A stretch of 64,000 nt of DNA from positions 35,574-99,573 of the forward strand of contig NZ_JAAHTB010000018.1 of NCBI RefSeq assembly GCF_010692745.1, read 5' to 3'. Source of the stretch: Methylobacterium sp. BTF04 (GTDB taxonomy: Bacteria > Pseudomonadota > Alphaproteobacteria > Rhizobiales > Beijerinckiaceae). The translations under genes were made by a program, and so were the position numbers. Below are positions 21,452-28,933 of this stretch, one piece after another (position 1 is the stretch's first letter; each line of letters starts with the position of its first letter). The notes beneath the pieces are model-generated. The model made no database searches. It was not told where the DNA came from and was given only the letters and a program-made list of their open reading frames with translations.

Positions 21452-22453
21452 ATGCCCTGGACCGCCCTCACCCATCCGCCCGACACGCTCATCGTCCTGC
21501 TGCTCGCCCTCGCCGTCGAGGCGGCGGCCGGCTATCCGGACCGGCTCTACAGGGCGCTCGGCCACCCTGTCACCTGGATCGGCGCCCTGATCGGAGCGCT
21601 CGACCGGCGCCTCAACCACGGCACACCGGCCCGCCGCAGGCGCGCGGGTGTGGCCGGCCTCGTCGTCCTGCTGGCGGTGGTCGGCGCGGTCTCACTGGGG
21701 TCGACCGCGCTCGCGGGCCTCGCCGGCCCCTGGGCCGGGCTCTGCCTCGTCGGCCTGCTCTGCGCCAGCCTGCCGGCCCAGCGCAGCCTGCACCAACACG
21801 TGGCCCGGGTGGCCGCGGACCTGCGCTCCGACGGACTTGCGGGCGGGCGCCACGCCGTCTCGATGATCGTCGGGCGCAATCCTGAAACGCTCGACGAGGC
21901 CGGCATCTGCCGGGCGGCGATCGAGAGTCTGGCCGAGAACTTTTCCGACGGCATCGTCGCACCGGCCGTCTGGATCGGCCTCGGCGGCCTGCCGGGAGGC
22001 GCGCTCTACAAGGCGATCAACACCGCCGACAGCATGATCGGGCACCGCACCCCGCGCCACGAGGCCTATGGCTGGGCCTCCGCGCGCCTCGACGATCTCG
22101 TCAACCTGCCGGCCTCCCGGCTCGGCGCCGGATTGATCGTGCTGGCCTGTCTGTTTCATCGAGACGCCTCGGCGGGCGGAGCGTTTCGGGCGGTCCGGCG
22201 CGATGCGCACAAGCATCGCTCGCCCAATGCCGGCTGGCCGGAAGCCGCCATGGCCGGCGCGCTCGGATTACGGCTCGCCGGACCGCGGATCTACGGTGCG
22301 GAGCGGGTCGAGGATGCCTGGATGGGTGATGGACGCCCCGAGGCGACTCCGCACGATGTGGAACGGGCACTGGCCCTCTACCGCACCGCCTGCGTGATCC
22401 TGTTCGGGGCTGCAGCGGCGATGCTGGCTTTACTCAAGATTACACGCGCCTAA
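21452..22453 (+). CDS. cobD: CobD/CbiB cobalamin biosynthesis protein
   Basis: 333-residue integral membrane protein that attaches the aminopropanol(-phosphate) arm to cobyric acid, forming cobinamide. Family stretches: GYPDRLYRALGHPVTWIGALIGALDRRLN; hydrophobic helices; then MIVGRNPETLDEAGICRAAIESLAENFSDGIVAPAVW, YKAINTADSMIGHRTPRHEAYGWASARLDDLVNLPASR and HRSPNAGWPEAAMAGALGLRLAG, all strongly conserved. It acts with CobC, its divergent neighbour, in the same step. Start at ATG 21452. Confidence 0.97.
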   Translation: MPWTALTHPPDTLIVLLLALAVEAAAGYPDRLYRALGHPVTWIGALIGALDRRLNHGTPARRRRAGVAGLVVLLAVVGAVSLGSTALAGLAGPWAGLCLVGLLCASLPAQRSLHQHVARVAADLRSDGLAGGRHAVSMIVGRNPETLDEAGICRAAIESLAENFSDGIVAPAVWIGLGGLPGGALYKAINTADSMIGHRTPRHEAYGWASARLDDLVNLPASRLGAGLIVLACLFHRDASAGGAFRAVRRDAHKHRSPNAGWPEAAMAGALGLRLAGPRIYGAERVEDAWMGDGRPEATPHDVERALALYRTACVILFGAAAAMLALLKITRA

Positions 22454-22487
22454 CCTCGAACAACGATCTTCGCCCCGGAGAGCCATC

Positions 22488-23567
22488 ATGATTCGCACCC
22501 GTTCGCTGATCGCGCTCCTGGTCGCATCGGCACTTCCGCCAGGCGCCGCGATGGCGGAAGCGTTGCAGCCCGTCGGTCCGCCCTACGCCGTCTCGGGCGA
22601 CCTTGCCGGCAAGACCAGCCGCAAGGGCAAGATCAAATGGGCGGAGGATATCAGCGGCATCGCCTGCCGGCCGGACGAGACCGGCCCAATGCGGTGCCTG
22701 GTGGTCAACGACGAGAATACCGGCGCGCAATTCGTCGCCATCGACGGCACCACCCTGATTCCGGGCGCGGAAGTCGACCTCGTCGGCCGGGCGCCGTCGC
22801 GGACCACCCTCGGCGCGGCCCCGACCACGGGCGGCTGCACCCTCGGCCAGGGAGAATACGGCGAAATGGACGGCGAGGCGGTCGCCTACGCGGCGCCGAA
22901 CTTCTACGTCACCGGCTCGCACGGGTGTTCGCGCAGGGGCCGCGAATACAAGATGTCGACCTTCGTCCTCGCCCGAATCCGCCCGAACGCGGCGGGTACG
23001 GGGGCGGAGGCGGTGGAGACGACCTATCGGCTCGGCGATGCGCTGAAGAACGCCGAGACAGTGGGCGCCTACTTCCTCAAGGATCTCGAAGCGCGGGCCG
23101 GCGGCACCTCGACCAAGGGCCTCAACGTCGAGGGCCTCGCGGTGGCGGGCGGGCGGCTCTACGCCGGCCTGCGCGCGCCCAACCTCGACGGCAAGGCGTT
23201 CCTGGTCTCGGTCGGGGTCGAGGCCCTATTCGCGCCCGGCACCGCGGCGCTGGCCGAGACGCCCAGGGTGATCCCGCTCGATGTCGGTGCCGATGCGGGC
23301 ATCCGCGACCTCTCGGTCCTCCCTGACGGGACGCTCCTGGTGCTCACCGGCCCGGCCGAGAACGGCCTCGCCGTGCCCTACCGCCTGTTCGCTTTCGAGA
23401 TCGCCTCGGGCAAGCTCACCTCGGTGGGAACCTTCGCGGCGCTCGAAGGCGAGGATGCGGGCGGCAAGGCCGAGGCGATGGTCCGGCTCGGGCCGGGCCG
23501 CCTGCTGATGCTGTTCGACAGCCTGAAGAACGGCGGCCCGCGCGCCTACGCGGTGCCGATCCGTTAA
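22488..23567 (+). CDS. exported DUF3616-type protein
   Basis: 359-residue periplasmic protein with a clear signal peptide (IALLVASALPPGAAMA). The mature part resembles DUF3616, a beta-propeller-like family of unknown role: WAEDISGIACRPD, CLVVNDENTGAQFVAIDG, EMDGEAVAYAAPNFYVTGSHGCSR, STKGLNVEGLAVAGGRLYAGLRAPNLDGKAFLV, then the DIRDLSVL-like GIRDLSVLPDGTLLVLTGPAE repeat. Repeated short strands support a propeller. It ends 3 bases before the cobQ stop (convergent). Its placement within cob genes may be incidental; no cobalamin function is known to me. Confidence 0.75.
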   Translation: MIRTRSLIALLVASALPPGAAMAEALQPVGPPYAVSGDLAGKTSRKGKIKWAEDISGIACRPDETGPMRCLVVNDENTGAQFVAIDGTTLIPGAEVDLVGRAPSRTTLGAAPTTGGCTLGQGEYGEMDGEAVAYAAPNFYVTGSHGCSRRGREYKMSTFVLARIRPNAAGTGAEAVETTYRLGDALKNAETVGAYFLKDLEARAGGTSTKGLNVEGLAVAGGRLYAGLRAPNLDGKAFLVSVGVEALFAPGTAALAETPRVIPLDVGADAGIRDLSVLPDGTLLVLTGPAENGLAVPYRLFAFEIASGKLTSVGTFAALEGEDAGGKAEAMVRLGPGRLLMLFDSLKNGGPRAYAVPIR

Positions 23568-23570
23568 GCC

Positions 23571-25022
23571 TCAGCCGAGGGCGAGCAGGCGGTCGCAATC
23601 CACGTACCGCTCCATGTGCGCGGCAAGCTGGTCGAGCACCGTCTCGATGCCCGCCTCGTACGAGGCCCCGCTCGCGGTGGTTCCGAGGCGCGCGAGCCAG
23701 GCTCCGCGCTGGCGATCATCGGCGAACAAGCCATGGATATAGGTGCCGCAGACCAGACCATCGGCCGAGATCGCACCGTCCTTGCGCCCATCGGCGAGGC
23801 GGATCAGCGGGCGGGCGATATCGGGACCGGTGGTCTCGCCCACATGCATCTCGTAGCCGGAGAACGGCACGTCATCGGGCAGGCTGGTGCCGGTGACGGC
23901 GGCCAGGCGCTTCAGCGGTGTCATGACGGTTTCGATATCGAGGAGGCCGAGACCGGGGACGGAGCGCGGGCTCCCCTCGATGCCGTGCGGATCGTCGATG
24001 CGCCGCCCCAGCATCTGGTAGCCGCCGCACAGGCCGAGCACACGCCCGCCGCGCCGGACATGGGCCCGGATGTCGATGTCCCAGCCCTGCGCCTGCAGGA
24101 ACAGCAGATCGTCGATGGTGGTCTTCGAGCCCGGCAGCAGCACGAGGTCGGCCTCGGCCGGGATCGGCGCGCCCGGATGCACCAGAACCACCGACACGCC
24201 GGGTTCGGCGCGCAAGGGATCGAGATCGTCGAAATTGGCGATGCGCGGCAGCACCGGCACGGCGATCTTGCAGCGTCCCGAACGCGCCTGCGATCCGGTC
24301 AGCCCGAGCACGTCCTCGGCGGGCAGGCGCGCGGCTTGCGGAAAATGCGGGATCAAGCCGAAGCTCGGCCAGCCGGTGGCGCGCGCGACGATGTCCATGC
24401 CGTCTGCGAACAGGCTGGGGTCGCCGCGAAAGCGGTTGACGAGGAAGCCGCGGATCATCGCCGCATCGTCGGCATCGATGACCGCCTTGGTGCCGACGAG
24501 GCTGGCGATGACGCCCCCCCGGTCGATGTCGCCGAGCAGGATCACCGGCGTGCCCGAAGCGCGGGCAAACCCCATATTGGCGATGTCGCCGCGGCGCAGG
24601 TTCACCTCCGAGGCAGACCCCGCGCCCTCGACGATGACGAGGTCGGCCTCGCCCTTCAGATGCGAGAAACTCTCAAGAACCGAGGCGAGCAGGCGCGGCT
24701 TCCACGCCTGATACTCCCGCGCGCCGGCCTGTCCCACCATGCGGCCCTGGACCACGATCTGGCTGCCGGTCTCGCTCTGGGGTTTCAGTAGCACCGGGTT
24801 CATGTGGACCGAGGGCGCCACCCCGGCCGCCCGCGCCTGCAGCGCCTGGGCCCGCCCGATCTCGCCGCCATCGGCGGTGACGGCGGCGTTGTTCGACATG
24901 TTCTGCGGCTTGAACGGCCGCACCACCAGGCCCCTCTTGGCGAAGGCCCGGCACAGGCCGGCGACGACGAGCGACTTGCCGACATCCGAGCCGGTGCCCT
25001 GGATCATGAAGGCGCGGGTCAT
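23571..25022 (-). CDS. cobQ: cobyric acid synthase
   Basis: 483-residue amidotransferase that amidates the b, d, e and g side chains of adenosylcobyrinic a,c-diamide using glutamine and ATP. The N-terminal dethiobiotin-synthetase-like domain has the P-loop [18 protein letters not shown], then [23 protein letters not shown] and [13 protein letters not shown]. The C-terminal class I glutaminase domain has the catalytic Cys in [16 protein letters not shown] and the distal His in [10 protein letters not shown]. Length is normal. It lies 13 bases after cobO, at the end of the cobP-cobO-cobQ unit. Confidence 0.98.
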   Translation of the reverse strand: MTRAFMIQGTGSDVGKSLVVAGLCRAFAKRGLVVRPFKPQNMSNNAAVTADGGEIGRAQALQARAAGVAPSVHMNPVLLKPQSETGSQIVVQGRMVGQAGAREYQAWKPRLLASVLESFSHLKGEADLVIVEGAGSASEVNLRRGDIANMGFARASGTPVILLGDIDRGGVIASLVGTKAVIDADDAAMIRGFLVNRFRGDPSLFADGMDIVARATGWPSFGLIPHFPQAARLPAEDVLGLTGSQARSGRCKIAVPVLPRIANFDDLDPLRAEPGVSVVLVHPGAPIPAEADLVLLPGSKTTIDDLLFLQAQGWDIDIRAHVRRGGRVLGLCGGYQMLGRRIDDPHGIEGSPRSVPGLGLLDIETVMTPLKRLAAVTGTSLPDDVPFSGYEMHVGETTGPDIARPLIRLADGRKDGAISADGLVCGTYIHGLFADDRQRGAWLARLGTTASGASYEAGIETVLDQLAAHMERYVDCDRLLALG

Positions 25023-25035
25023 CGGAGCGGGCCCA

Positions 25036-25665
25036 TCAGAACTCGATCCCCTCCTGCGCCTTCACGCCGGCGGCGAAATGGTGCTTCACGGAGGCCATCT
25101 CGGTGACGAGGTCGGCGGCCTCGATCAAGGCCGGCTTGGCGTTGCGGCCGGTGACGATCACGTGGAGATCCGGCCGGCGCGCCCGGAAGGCCGCGACCAC
25201 GTCGGCGATGGGGAGATAGTCGTAGCGGAGCGCGATGTTGAGCTCGTCCAGCACCACGAGGCGGATCGTCGGATCGGCCATCAGCTCGAGGGCCTTGGCC
25301 CAGGCGTGTTCGGCGGCGGCGATGTCGCGGGCCTTGTCCTGGGTCTCCCAGGTGAAGCCCTCGCCGAGGGTATGCCAGTCGATCTGTGTGCCGAAGGCCT
25401 TCAGCGCATGCCTCTCGCCCGTGTCCCACGCACCCTTGATGAACTGCACCACGCCCACCCGCCAGCCATGCCCGAGGGCACGCAGCATCAGGCCGAGGGC
25501 GGCCGTGGTCTTGCCCTTGCCGGGACCGGTATTGACGATGAGGAGGCCCTTCTCGATCGTCTTCTCGGCAACCTCGGCATCCTGCACGGCCTTGCGCTTC
25601 CCCATCTTTTCGCGATGGCGGTCGGCCTCGGCATCACTGTCGACTTGGCTGTCGGCTTGGCTCAT
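25036..25665 (-). CDS. cobO: cob(I)yrinic acid a,c-diamide adenosyltransferase
   Basis: 209-residue CobO/BtuR-type corrinoid adenosyltransferase adding the 5'-deoxyadenosyl ligand to reduced cobalt. Seen: the P-loop [23 protein letters not shown] (about 45-67); [37 protein letters not shown]; the [22 protein letters not shown] strand; and [16 protein letters not shown] at the C-terminus, as in the family. Its ATG overlaps the cobP stop (ATGA), so translation is likely coupled. Start confirmed by this overlap. Confidence 0.98.
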   Translation of the reverse strand: MSQADSQVDSDAEADRHREKMGKRKAVQDAEVAEKTIEKGLLIVNTGPGKGKTTAALGLMLRALGHGWRVGVVQFIKGAWDTGERHALKAFGTQIDWHTLGEGFTWETQDKARDIAAAEHAWAKALELMADPTIRLVVLDELNIALRYDYLPIADVVAAFRARRPDLHVIVTGRNAKPALIEAADLVTEMASVKHHFAAGVKAQEGIEF

Positions 25666-26210
25666 GAGGCGGCTCCGGGTTGGGGTTTTACGATCAGCGG
25701 CAGACCCGCCACCAGGAACACGACGTGGTCGGCCTGGGCTGCGAGGCGCTGATGCAGACGCCCGGCTTCGTCGCGAAACCGGCGGGCGAGCGCGTTGTCG
25801 GGCACGATGCCGAGGCCGACCTCGTTGCCGACCAGCACCACCGGGCCAGGTGCCGTCGCGCAGGCCGCCAGGAGGGCGGCGATCGCCGCCGCGACATCGG
25901 CCTCCGACAGGATGATGTTGGTGAGCCAGAGCGTGAGGCAATCGACCAGCACCGGCCCGGGCGCCTGCGCCACCGCCTCGGGCAGGTCGATCGGCACGTC
26001 GCGGGTGATCCAGTCGGCCGAGCGTCGCTCGCGGTGAAGCCCGATGCGCGCACGCATCTCGTCGTCGTAAGCCTGCGCGGTGGCGAGGTAGAGCCACGGC
26101 GCCGGATGCGCCTCGATCAGCGCCTCGGCATGGACGCTTTTCCCCGAGCGCGCACCGCCCAGCACCAGGGTCAGGCGGGCAAAAGTCATCTTGGGAGGGA
26201 CATGCACCAT
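25662..26210 (-). CDS. cobP: bifunctional adenosylcobinamide kinase/guanylyltransferase
   Basis: 182-residue CobP/CobU: phosphorylates adenosylcobinamide and attaches GMP from GTP. Motifs: P-loop LVLGGARSGKSVHAE (about 14-28), YLATAQAYDDEMRARIGLHRERR with the guanylylated His, DCLTLWLTN, and VGNEVGLGIVPDN. Start at 26210 is preferred because a G-rich run (GGGGGGG) lies upstream; ATG 26189 would shorten it by 7 residues. It is the first gene of the minus-strand cobP-cobO-cobQ unit and diverges from the riboswitch-led operon. Confidence 0.96.
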   Translation of the reverse strand: MVHVPPKMTFARLTLVLGGARSGKSVHAEALIEAHPAPWLYLATAQAYDDEMRARIGLHRERRSADWITRDVPIDLPEAVAQAPGPVLVDCLTLWLTNIILSEADVAAAIAALLAACATAPGPVVLVGNEVGLGIVPDNALARRFRDEAGRLHQRLAAQADHVVFLVAGLPLIVKPQPGAAS

Positions 26211-26310
26211 GCCCCCCCTGTGCCCGAAATCGGCCTCCGCGGTCAAAGCCTGCAAAACGCCTGACCGGCGCGTTGTCAGCGCTTCATCGAACGCGTAGAA
26301 CCGAAAACAG

Positions 26311-26474
26311 GACGGTGCCCCGGAAACGGGGTGAAAAGGGAATGCGGTGTGGGGTGCGAGCCCCGAAACCGCGGCTGCCCCCGCAACTGTGAGCGGAGAC
26401 GGGCCTGCCATCGGCCACTGGAGCGATCCGGGAAGGCGGCAGGACCGGATGACCCGCGAGCCAGGAGACCTGCC
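26311..26474 (+). ncRNA. cobalamin (B12) riboswitch
   Basis: AdoCbl-type riboswitch in the leader of cbtB. Seen in order: GGTGCC at the 5' paired stem; GGGAA and TGCGGTG elements; CGAGCCCC; GCTGCCCCCGCAACTGTGAGCGG (core shown by position 26374-26396); GCCACTGG at 26414-26421; GGGAAGGC; GATGACCCGCGAGCCAGG; and the B12-box AGCCAGGAGACCTGCC at 26459-26474. A GGGGT-TCG-ACCCC hairpin (26482-26494) and then the cbtB ribosome site AGGAG follow, so regulation could be translational. High cobalamin should switch off cobalt import and corrin synthesis genes downstream. Confidence 0.97.
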
Positions 26475-26541
26475 ATCCGAAGGGGTTCGACCCCACCCGC
26501 TCGATCACGGCCGCCGGCGGGGCGGCCAGGAGATAGAACCG

Positions 26542-26718
26542 ATGTCGACCAACACCCTCGTTCTTGCCGGCACCCGCACCAACGAGCGCCTCGGCGCCGT
26601 GCTCATGGCGGCGTTCCTCGGCCTCGGTCTCGTGTTCATGGCCGGCTTCGCCCCGGCGATGGCGCTGCACAACGCGGCGCACGACTTCCGCCACACCCAG
26701 AATTTCCCCTGCCACTGA
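26542..26718 (+). CDS. cbtB: cobalt transporter subunit CbtB
   Basis: 58-residue membrane protein, first gene after the riboswitch. One helix (LGAVLMAAFLGLGLVFMAGFAPAM) is followed by the histidine-rich CbtB tail HNAAHDFRHTQNFPCH, which probably binds cobalt. CbtAB is a predicted B12-regulated cobalt importer. AGGAG lies 12 bases ahead of the ATG. cbtA follows 28 bases later. Confidence 0.95.
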   Translation: MSTNTLVLAGTRTNERLGAVLMAAFLGLGLVFMAGFAPAMALHNAAHDFRHTQNFPCH

Positions 26719-26746
26719 CCGCATTCGCGCTCAGGCAGACACCCCC

Positions 26747-27508
26747 ATGATCATCCGGCTCGTGTCGGCGGCCCTGGTCGCCGGCTTCCTCGCGGCTGTG
26801 GTCGCGACGGGCCTGCAGCTCTCGCTCACTTCGCCGCTGATCATCGCGGCCGAGCGTTATGAGATGCAGGCTTCCCACGCTCCCGCGCTTCTCTCGCCCG
26901 CCTCCCTCATCGTGCAGGTCCATAGCGGACACGATCACGGCGAGAAGGATCCGAGCGTGAGCGGCGGTGAAACCGCGCCGGAATGGCAGCCCGGCCCGGG
27001 CCTGCCGCGCATGGCGTTCACCGCGCTCGCCACTCTGGTCGGCGGCGTCGGCTACGCGCTGCTGCTCGGGGCCGTGCTGCTGGCCTGCGGCCGCGAACCC
27101 ACACCGGAGACGGGTCTGCGCTTCGCTATCGCGGGCTTCCTCGCCGTGGCGCTGGCGCCGGCCGTCGGCCTGCCGCCGGAACTGCCCGGGATGGACGCCG
27201 CGCCCCTGGCCGAACGCCAGTTCTGGTGGGTGATGACTGCCGCCGCCACCGCCATGGGGCTCTACCTCATCGCGATCCGCCGAGTGCCGATCGCCATCGC
27301 GGGCGGCCTCGTGCTCATCGTCGCGCCGCATCTCGCCGGCGCGCCGGAGACGAGCCATTCGGCGTCCGCCCTGCCGCCGGGATACGCGGCCCAATTCGCC
27401 GCGCGCTCGCTCGGGATCGCCTTCGTGTTCTGGACGGTGCTGGGGCTCAGCTACGGCTGGGCCTGGGCGATGCTGGGGCGCAAGGCGACGGGACCGGCGC
27501 ATGCCTGA
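26747..27508 (+). CDS. cbtA: cobalt transporter subunit CbtA
   Basis: 253-residue inner-membrane protein with about five to six helices, partner of CbtB. Seen: N-terminal helix MIIRLVSAALVAGFLAAVVATGLQL; a His-rich external loop HSGHDHGEKD (about 62-72) that could capture cobalt; PRMAFTALATLVGGVGYALLLGAVLL; GIAGF-type helix AIAGFLAVALAPAVGLPPELPG; and ALPPGYAAQFAARSLGIAFVFW near the end, all family-typical. Its stop overlaps the DUF1636 gene by 8 bases. Confidence 0.93.
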   Translation: MIIRLVSAALVAGFLAAVVATGLQLSLTSPLIIAAERYEMQASHAPALLSPASLIVQVHSGHDHGEKDPSVSGGETAPEWQPGPGLPRMAFTALATLVGGVGYALLLGAVLLACGREPTPETGLRFAIAGFLAVALAPAVGLPPELPGMDAAPLAERQFWWVMTAAATAMGLYLIAIRRVPIAIAGGLVLIVAPHLAGAPETSHSASALPPGYAAQFAARSLGIAFVFWTVLGLSYGWAWAMLGRKATGPAHA

Positions 27509-27893
27509 TCCCGTCACACTCTACGTCTGCACCGCCTGCCGCGCCGAAGGCGACACGGCCGAGCCCCGCGCCGGGGCCCGGCTGCTCACCGCCCTGCGGG
27601 AGGCGGTGACCGGCAGCGAGCATCCGCACCTGCGCATCGAGGGCGTCGAATGCCTCTCGGTGTGCAAGCGGCCCTGCACCGTCGCGGTGGCCTCGGAAGG
27701 GCGCTGGACCTACGTCTACGGCGACCTCGACCCGGCCGAATCCGCCCGCGCCATCCTGGCGGGCGTCGGCCTCTACGGACAGACGCCCGACGGCATCGTG
27801 CCGTGGAAGGCGCGTCCGCAGGAATTCCGCAAGGGCGTCGTCGCCCGCATCCCGCCGCTCGCGGCGCACCCGATCCCGGACGCCGCCGAATGA
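27501..27893 (+). CDS. DUF1636 thioredoxin-like ferredoxin protein in the cob operon
   Basis: 130-residue soluble protein of the DUF1636 family. An N-terminal TLYVCTACRAEGD with Cys-x2-Cys and a second cluster ECLSVCKRPC match the cysteine pattern of thioredoxin-fold [2Fe-2S] ferredoxins, so metal or cluster binding is likely. It is sandwiched between cbtA (8-base overlap) and cobW (ATGA overlap), so it is translated with cobalt-handling proteins. The family commonly sits beside cobW/cobN, which suggests a role in cobalt delivery or in redox support of corrin synthesis; that role is inference. Confidence 0.85.
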   Translation: MPDPVTLYVCTACRAEGDTAEPRAGARLLTALREAVTGSEHPHLRIEGVECLSVCKRPCTVAVASEGRWTYVYGDLDPAESARAILAGVGLYGQTPDGIVPWKARPQEFRKGVVARIPPLAAHPIPDAAE

Positions 27894-28924
27894 GCCTCGT
27901 CGAGAAGATTCCCTGCACCATCGTCACCGGCTTCCTCGGGGCCGGCAAGACCACCCTGGTGCGTCACCTCATCGAGAACGCCAACGGCCGGCGCCTCGCG
28001 ATCATCGTCAACGAGTTCGGCGATATCGGCTTCGACGGCTCGTTTCTCGCCGCCTGCGGCATCGAAGGCTGCCAGGACGAGGACATCGTCGAACTCGCCA
28101 ATGGCTGCATCTGCTGCACGGTCGCCGACGACTTCGTGCCGGCCTTGAACAAGCTGCTCGACCGGGCCGATCCGCCCGAGCACATCCTCATCGAGACCTC
28201 CGGTCTCGCCCTGCCCAAGCCCTTGGTCCAGGCGTTCCAGTGGCCGGCGATCCGCTCGCGGGTGACGGTGGATGGCGTCATCGCCGTCATCGACGGACCG
28301 GCGGTGGCCGCCGGCTTCTTCGCCGACGATCCGGCGGCGTCCGCCGCCCAGCGCACCGACGACGCCAGCGTCGATCACGACAATCCGCTGGAAGAGGTGT
28401 TCGAGGACCAGCTCCTCTGCGCCGATCTGGTGGTGATGAACAAGGCCGACCTCCTCGACGCCGCCGGCCGCGCCAAGGTCCGCGCCGAGGTGCAGGCCCA
28501 TCTGCCGCGCGCCGTGAAGATGGTGGAATCCGAGCACGGCCGCCTCGATCCGCGCGTGATCCTCGGCCTCGGGGCCGCCGCCGAGGACGACCTCGACGCC
28601 CGTCCCTCGCATCACGGCGAGGGTGAAGATCACGATCACGACGACTTCGATTCCGTTGCCCTGCCCGTCTCCGCCGCCGCCACCGCCGAAGATCTGGCGA
28701 TCCGCGTGGCGCGGGCCGCCGAGACCCCGGGCGTCCTGCGCATCAAGGGATTCGCCGAAGTCACCGGCAAGCCCATGCGCCTCGTGGTGCAGGGCGTCGG
28801 CACCCGCATCGCGCATCATTACGACCGGCCCTGGAAGGGCACCGAAGCGCGCGACGGACGCCTCGTGGTCATCGGCCTCAAGGGCTTCGACCAGGGCGCG
28901 GTGGCCGCCGCCCTGGCTGGGTAG
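27890..28924 (+). CDS. cobW: CobW-type GTPase metallochaperone
   Basis: 344-residue G3E GTPase believed to deliver Co(II) to the CobNST chelatase. Motifs: P-loop GFLGAGKTTLVRHLIEN (about 14-30), the metal site ELANGCICCTV with Cys-x-Cys-Cys, the base motif NKAD, and a His/Asp-rich loop HHGEGEDHDHDD before the C-terminal domain (FAEVTGKPMRLVVQGVGTRIAHHYDRPW). Length is standard. ATG overlaps the DUF1636 stop; cobN follows after 9 bases. Confidence 0.97.
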   Translation: MSLVEKIPCTIVTGFLGAGKTTLVRHLIENANGRRLAIIVNEFGDIGFDGSFLAACGIEGCQDEDIVELANGCICCTVADDFVPALNKLLDRADPPEHILIETSGLALPKPLVQAFQWPAIRSRVTVDGVIAVIDGPAVAAGFFADDPAASAAQRTDDASVDHDNPLEEVFEDQLLCADLVVMNKADLLDAAGRAKVRAEVQAHLPRAVKMVESEHGRLDPRVILGLGAAAEDDLDARPSHHGEGEDHDHDDFDSVALPVSAAATAEDLAIRVARAAETPGVLRIKGFAEVTGKPMRLVVQGVGTRIAHHYDRPWKGTEARDGRLVVIGLKGFDQGAVAAALAG

Positions 28925-28933
28925 CGTTCCGCC

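Noticed and set aside
26211..26310. Second B12 riboswitch on the minus strand for cobP-cobO-cobQ
   Set aside because: The GCCACTG and B12-box motifs read only on the plus strand; nothing comparable precedes cobP.
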